Shown here in pieces: positions 62,138-64,000 of a stretch of DNA of 64,000 bases. The notes below the pieces were generated by a model that was not told the origin of the DNA, did not search any database, and saw only the letters and a program-made list of their open reading frames with translations. A program made the translations under genes and the position numbers. The stretch spans positions 62,001 through 126,000 of the forward strand of contig CAWAMI010000002.1 in NCBI GenBank assembly GCA_963783105.1, in the 5' to 3' direction. Source of the DNA: JAVEDQ01 sp963783105 (GTDB taxonomy: Bacteria > Actinomycetota > Actinomycetes > Frankiales > Frankiaceae). The number at the start of each line of letters is the position of its first letter. Position 1 is the stretch's first letter.

Positions 62138-64000
62138 CTACCGGTAGTCGCGGTAGTCGTAGTCCTCGAGCGGAACGGCCTGACCGGCACCGGTGCCGAA
62201 GGCGGCGGTCGACCAGTCCTGGTCCTCGTAGCTGCCCATCGTGTAGGCGGCGGCGCGGGCCTCCTCGGTCGGCTCCACCCGGATGTTGCGGTACCGCGAG
62301 GTACCGGTACCGGCCGGGATGAGCTTTCCGATGATCACGTTCTCCTTCAGGCCGAGCAGGCTGTCGGAGCGCGCGTTGATCGCCGCATCGGTGAGCACCC
62401 GGGTCGTCTCCTGGAACGAGGCCGCGGACAGCCACGACTCCGTCGCCAGCGACGCCTTGGTGATGCCCATGAGCACCGGCCGGGCCGAGGCCGGCTGGCC
62501 ACCGGACTCCACGACGCGCCGGTTCTCGCCCTCGAAGCGGGCCCGCTCGACGAGCTCACCCGGCAGCAGGTCGGTGTCACCCGACTCGAGCACATTCACC
62601 CGCTTCAGCATCTGGCGGATGATGATCTCGATGTGCTTGTCGTGGATCGACACGCCCTGCGACCGGTACACGTCCTGCGCCTGGTCCACGAGGTGCAGCT
62701 GCACCTGACGCGGTCCGAGGATGCGCAGCACCTCGTGCGGATCGACGGCACCCTCGATGAGCTGGTCGCCGACACCGACGCGGTCGCCCTCGCCGACCCG
62801 CAGGCGGGAGCGGCGGGACACCGGGTAGGCCATCTCCTCCGAGCCGTCGTCGGGGACGATCACGATCTTGCGGGTGCGGTCGGTCTCCTCGACCCGCACG
62901 CGACCCGCGTTCTCGGTGATCGGCGCCTTGCCCTTGGGCTGGCGCGCCTCGAACAGCTCCACCACACGCGGCAGACCGTGGGTGATGTCGTCACCGGCCA
63001 CACCACCGGTGTGGAAGGTGCGCATCGTCAGCTGCGTGCCGGGCTCGCCGATCGACTGGGCGGCGACGATGCCGACGGCCTCGCCGACGTCCACCAGCTT
63101 GCCGGTGGCCAGCGAACGCCCGTAGCACTGGGCGCAGACGCCGACCCGCGACTGGCAGGTGAGCACCGACTTGACCCGCACCTCGGACACCCCGGCCGCG
63201 ATGAGCTGGTCGATGACCACGTCACCGAGGTCCGTACCGGCCGGCATCAGCGTCTGGCCGTCCGAGCCCTCGACGTCGGTGGCGAGCGTGCGCGCGTAGA
63301 CCGAGGTCTCCACGTGCTGCGCGCGGACCAGCGTGCCCTCGCGGTTCGGCGCGGCGATCGAGATCGGGATGCCCCGCTCGGTGCCGCAGTCGTCCTCGCG
63401 GATGATCACGTCCTGGCTGACGTCGACCAGACGCCGGGTCAGGTAGCCCGAGTCGGCGGTCCGCAGCGCGGTGTCCGCCAGACCCTTGCGGGCGCCGTGC
63501 GTGGAGATGAAGTACTCCAGCACGTCGAGACCCTCGCGGAAGTTCGACTTGATCGGCCGCGGGATGATCTCGCCCTTGGGGTTGGCCACCAGGCCGCGCA
63601 TGCCGGCGAGCTGACGGACCTGCATCATGTTTCCGCCGGCGCCGGAGTTGACCATCATGTAGACGGGGTTCAACTTCGGGAAGTTGGACTCCATCTCGCG
63701 GGCCACCTCGGCGGTCGCCTCGGTCCAGACCTGGATGAGCTCCTGACGGCGCTCGTCGTCGGTGAGGAAGCCGCGGTCGTACTGCTTCTGGATCTGCTCG
63801 GCCCGTCCCTCGTAGGCGCCGAGGATCTCCTCCTTGCGCGGGGGCGCGACGATGTCGTCGATGGCGACGGTGACGCCGGAGCGGGTCGACCAGTAGAAGC
63901 CCGTGTCCTTCAGCGCGTCGAGCGACGCCGCGACCTGGACCTTCGGGTACTTCTCGGCCAGGTCGTTGACGATGGCGCCGAGGCGCTTCTTGTCGACCTC
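62138..64000 (-). CDS. rpoC: RNA polymerase beta' subunit, C-terminal part
   Basis: The last 620 residues of beta', cut by the window edge on the 5' side. The second zinc site CQSRVGVCAQCYG, the trigger-loop-proximal AQSIGEPGTQLTMRTFHTGG, the bridge EYFISTHGARKGLADTALRT and the C-terminal NVIIGKLIPAGTGTSRYRNI are intact. The tail is acidic. Orientation follows the rpoB-rpoC operon upstream. Confidence 0.99.
   Translation of the reverse strand, partial: EVDKKRLGAIVNDLAEKYPKVQVAASLDALKDTGFYWSTRSGVTVAIDDIVAPPRKEEILGAYEGRAEQIQKQYDRGFLTDDERRQELIQVWTEATAEVAREMESNFPKLNPVYMMVNSGAGGNMMQVRQLAGMRGLVANPKGEIIPRPIKSNFREGLDVLEYFISTHGARKGLADTALRTADSGYLTRRLVDVSQDVIIREDDCGTERGIPISIAAPNREGTLVRAQHVETSVYARTLATDVEGSDGQTLMPAGTDLGDVVIDQLIAAGVSEVRVKSVLTCQSRVGVCAQCYGRSLATGKLVDVGEAVGIVAAQSIGEPGTQLTMRTFHTGGVAGDDITHGLPRVVELFEARQPKGKAPITENAGRVRVEETDRTRKIVIVPDDGSEEMAYPVSRRSRLRVGEGDRVGVGDQLIEGAVDPHEVLRILGPRQVQLHLVDQAQDVYRSQGVSIHDKHIEIIIRQMLKRVNVLESGDTDLLPGELVERARFEGENRRVVESGGQPASARPVLMGITKASLATESWLSAASFQETTRVLTDAAINARSDSLLGLKENVIIGKLIPAGTGTSRYRNIRVEPTEEARAAAYTMGSYEDQDWSTAAFGTGAGQAVPLEDYDYRDYR

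Overview
The window is very GC-rich, uses GTG and TTG starts freely, and carries a gene order that follows the actinobacterial block running from guaA to rpoC in Mycobacterium and Streptomyces (guaA, choD, guaB3, DUF5319, groEL1/groES, tsaD-rimI-tsaB-tsaE, alr, glmS, glmM, rpsI-rplM, truA, rplQ, rpoA, the spc, S10 and str ribosomal operons, rpoC). A BldM-type regulator, a ChoD-type oxidase and a DUF5319 protein point to Actinomycetes, probably Pseudonocardiales such as Pseudonocardia; this is inferred from gene content, not from a marker search.

Layout. 1-8.7 kb: a PrmC-like methyltransferase coupled to a GAF-GGDEF protein, guaA, a TetR regulator, a ChoD-like GMC oxidase with a perfect 17-bp palindrome upstream, a small membrane protein and a Ser/Thr kinase fused to a TerD domain. 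8.7-17.5 kb: guaB3, DUF5319 and DUF4333 proteins, a small hypothetical, a membrane class III nucleotidyl cyclase, bldM, a helical-repeat protein, and groEL1/groES under a CIRCE operator. 17.6-29.6 kb: tsaD-rimI-tsaB, an opposing complete liv-type ABC cassette, then tsaE, a family 4 uracil-DNA glycosylase, alr, the NAD(P)HX repair enzyme and acpS. 29.6-34.2 kb: glmS, a gene remnant, glmM, rpsI, rplM. 34.4-36.1 kb: a lipoprotein and truA. 36.2-58.9 kb: four ribosomal superoperons, all on the minus strand, from rplQ back to rpsL. 59-62.1 kb: a graveyard of frameshifted genes and palindromes. 62.1-64 kb: the 3' part of rpoC.

How it works together. Most of the window is housekeeping: GMP synthesis (guaA, guaB3), chaperonin, tRNA t6A synthesis (tsaB, tsaD, tsaE), cell-wall precursors (alr, glmS, glmM), translation (27 ribosomal proteins, tuf, fusA, infA), secretion (secY), N-terminal Met removal (map) and transcription (rpoA, rpoC). 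Many genes overlap by ATGA, GTGA, TGATG or TAATG, so translation is widely coupled.

Non-housekeeping interest lies in five things. There is a kinase-TerD fusion. The liv cassette splits the t6A genes. L17, S3 and L4 have long acidic or disordered C-terminal tails. truA has no ordinary start codon. The spacers contain dispersed palindromes (ends CTGCGTAA/TTACGCAG, and GATCAAC/GTTGATC) and short tandem repeats, several of which begin exactly at stop codons. I found no CRISPR array, phage, IS element, tRNA or biosynthetic cluster.
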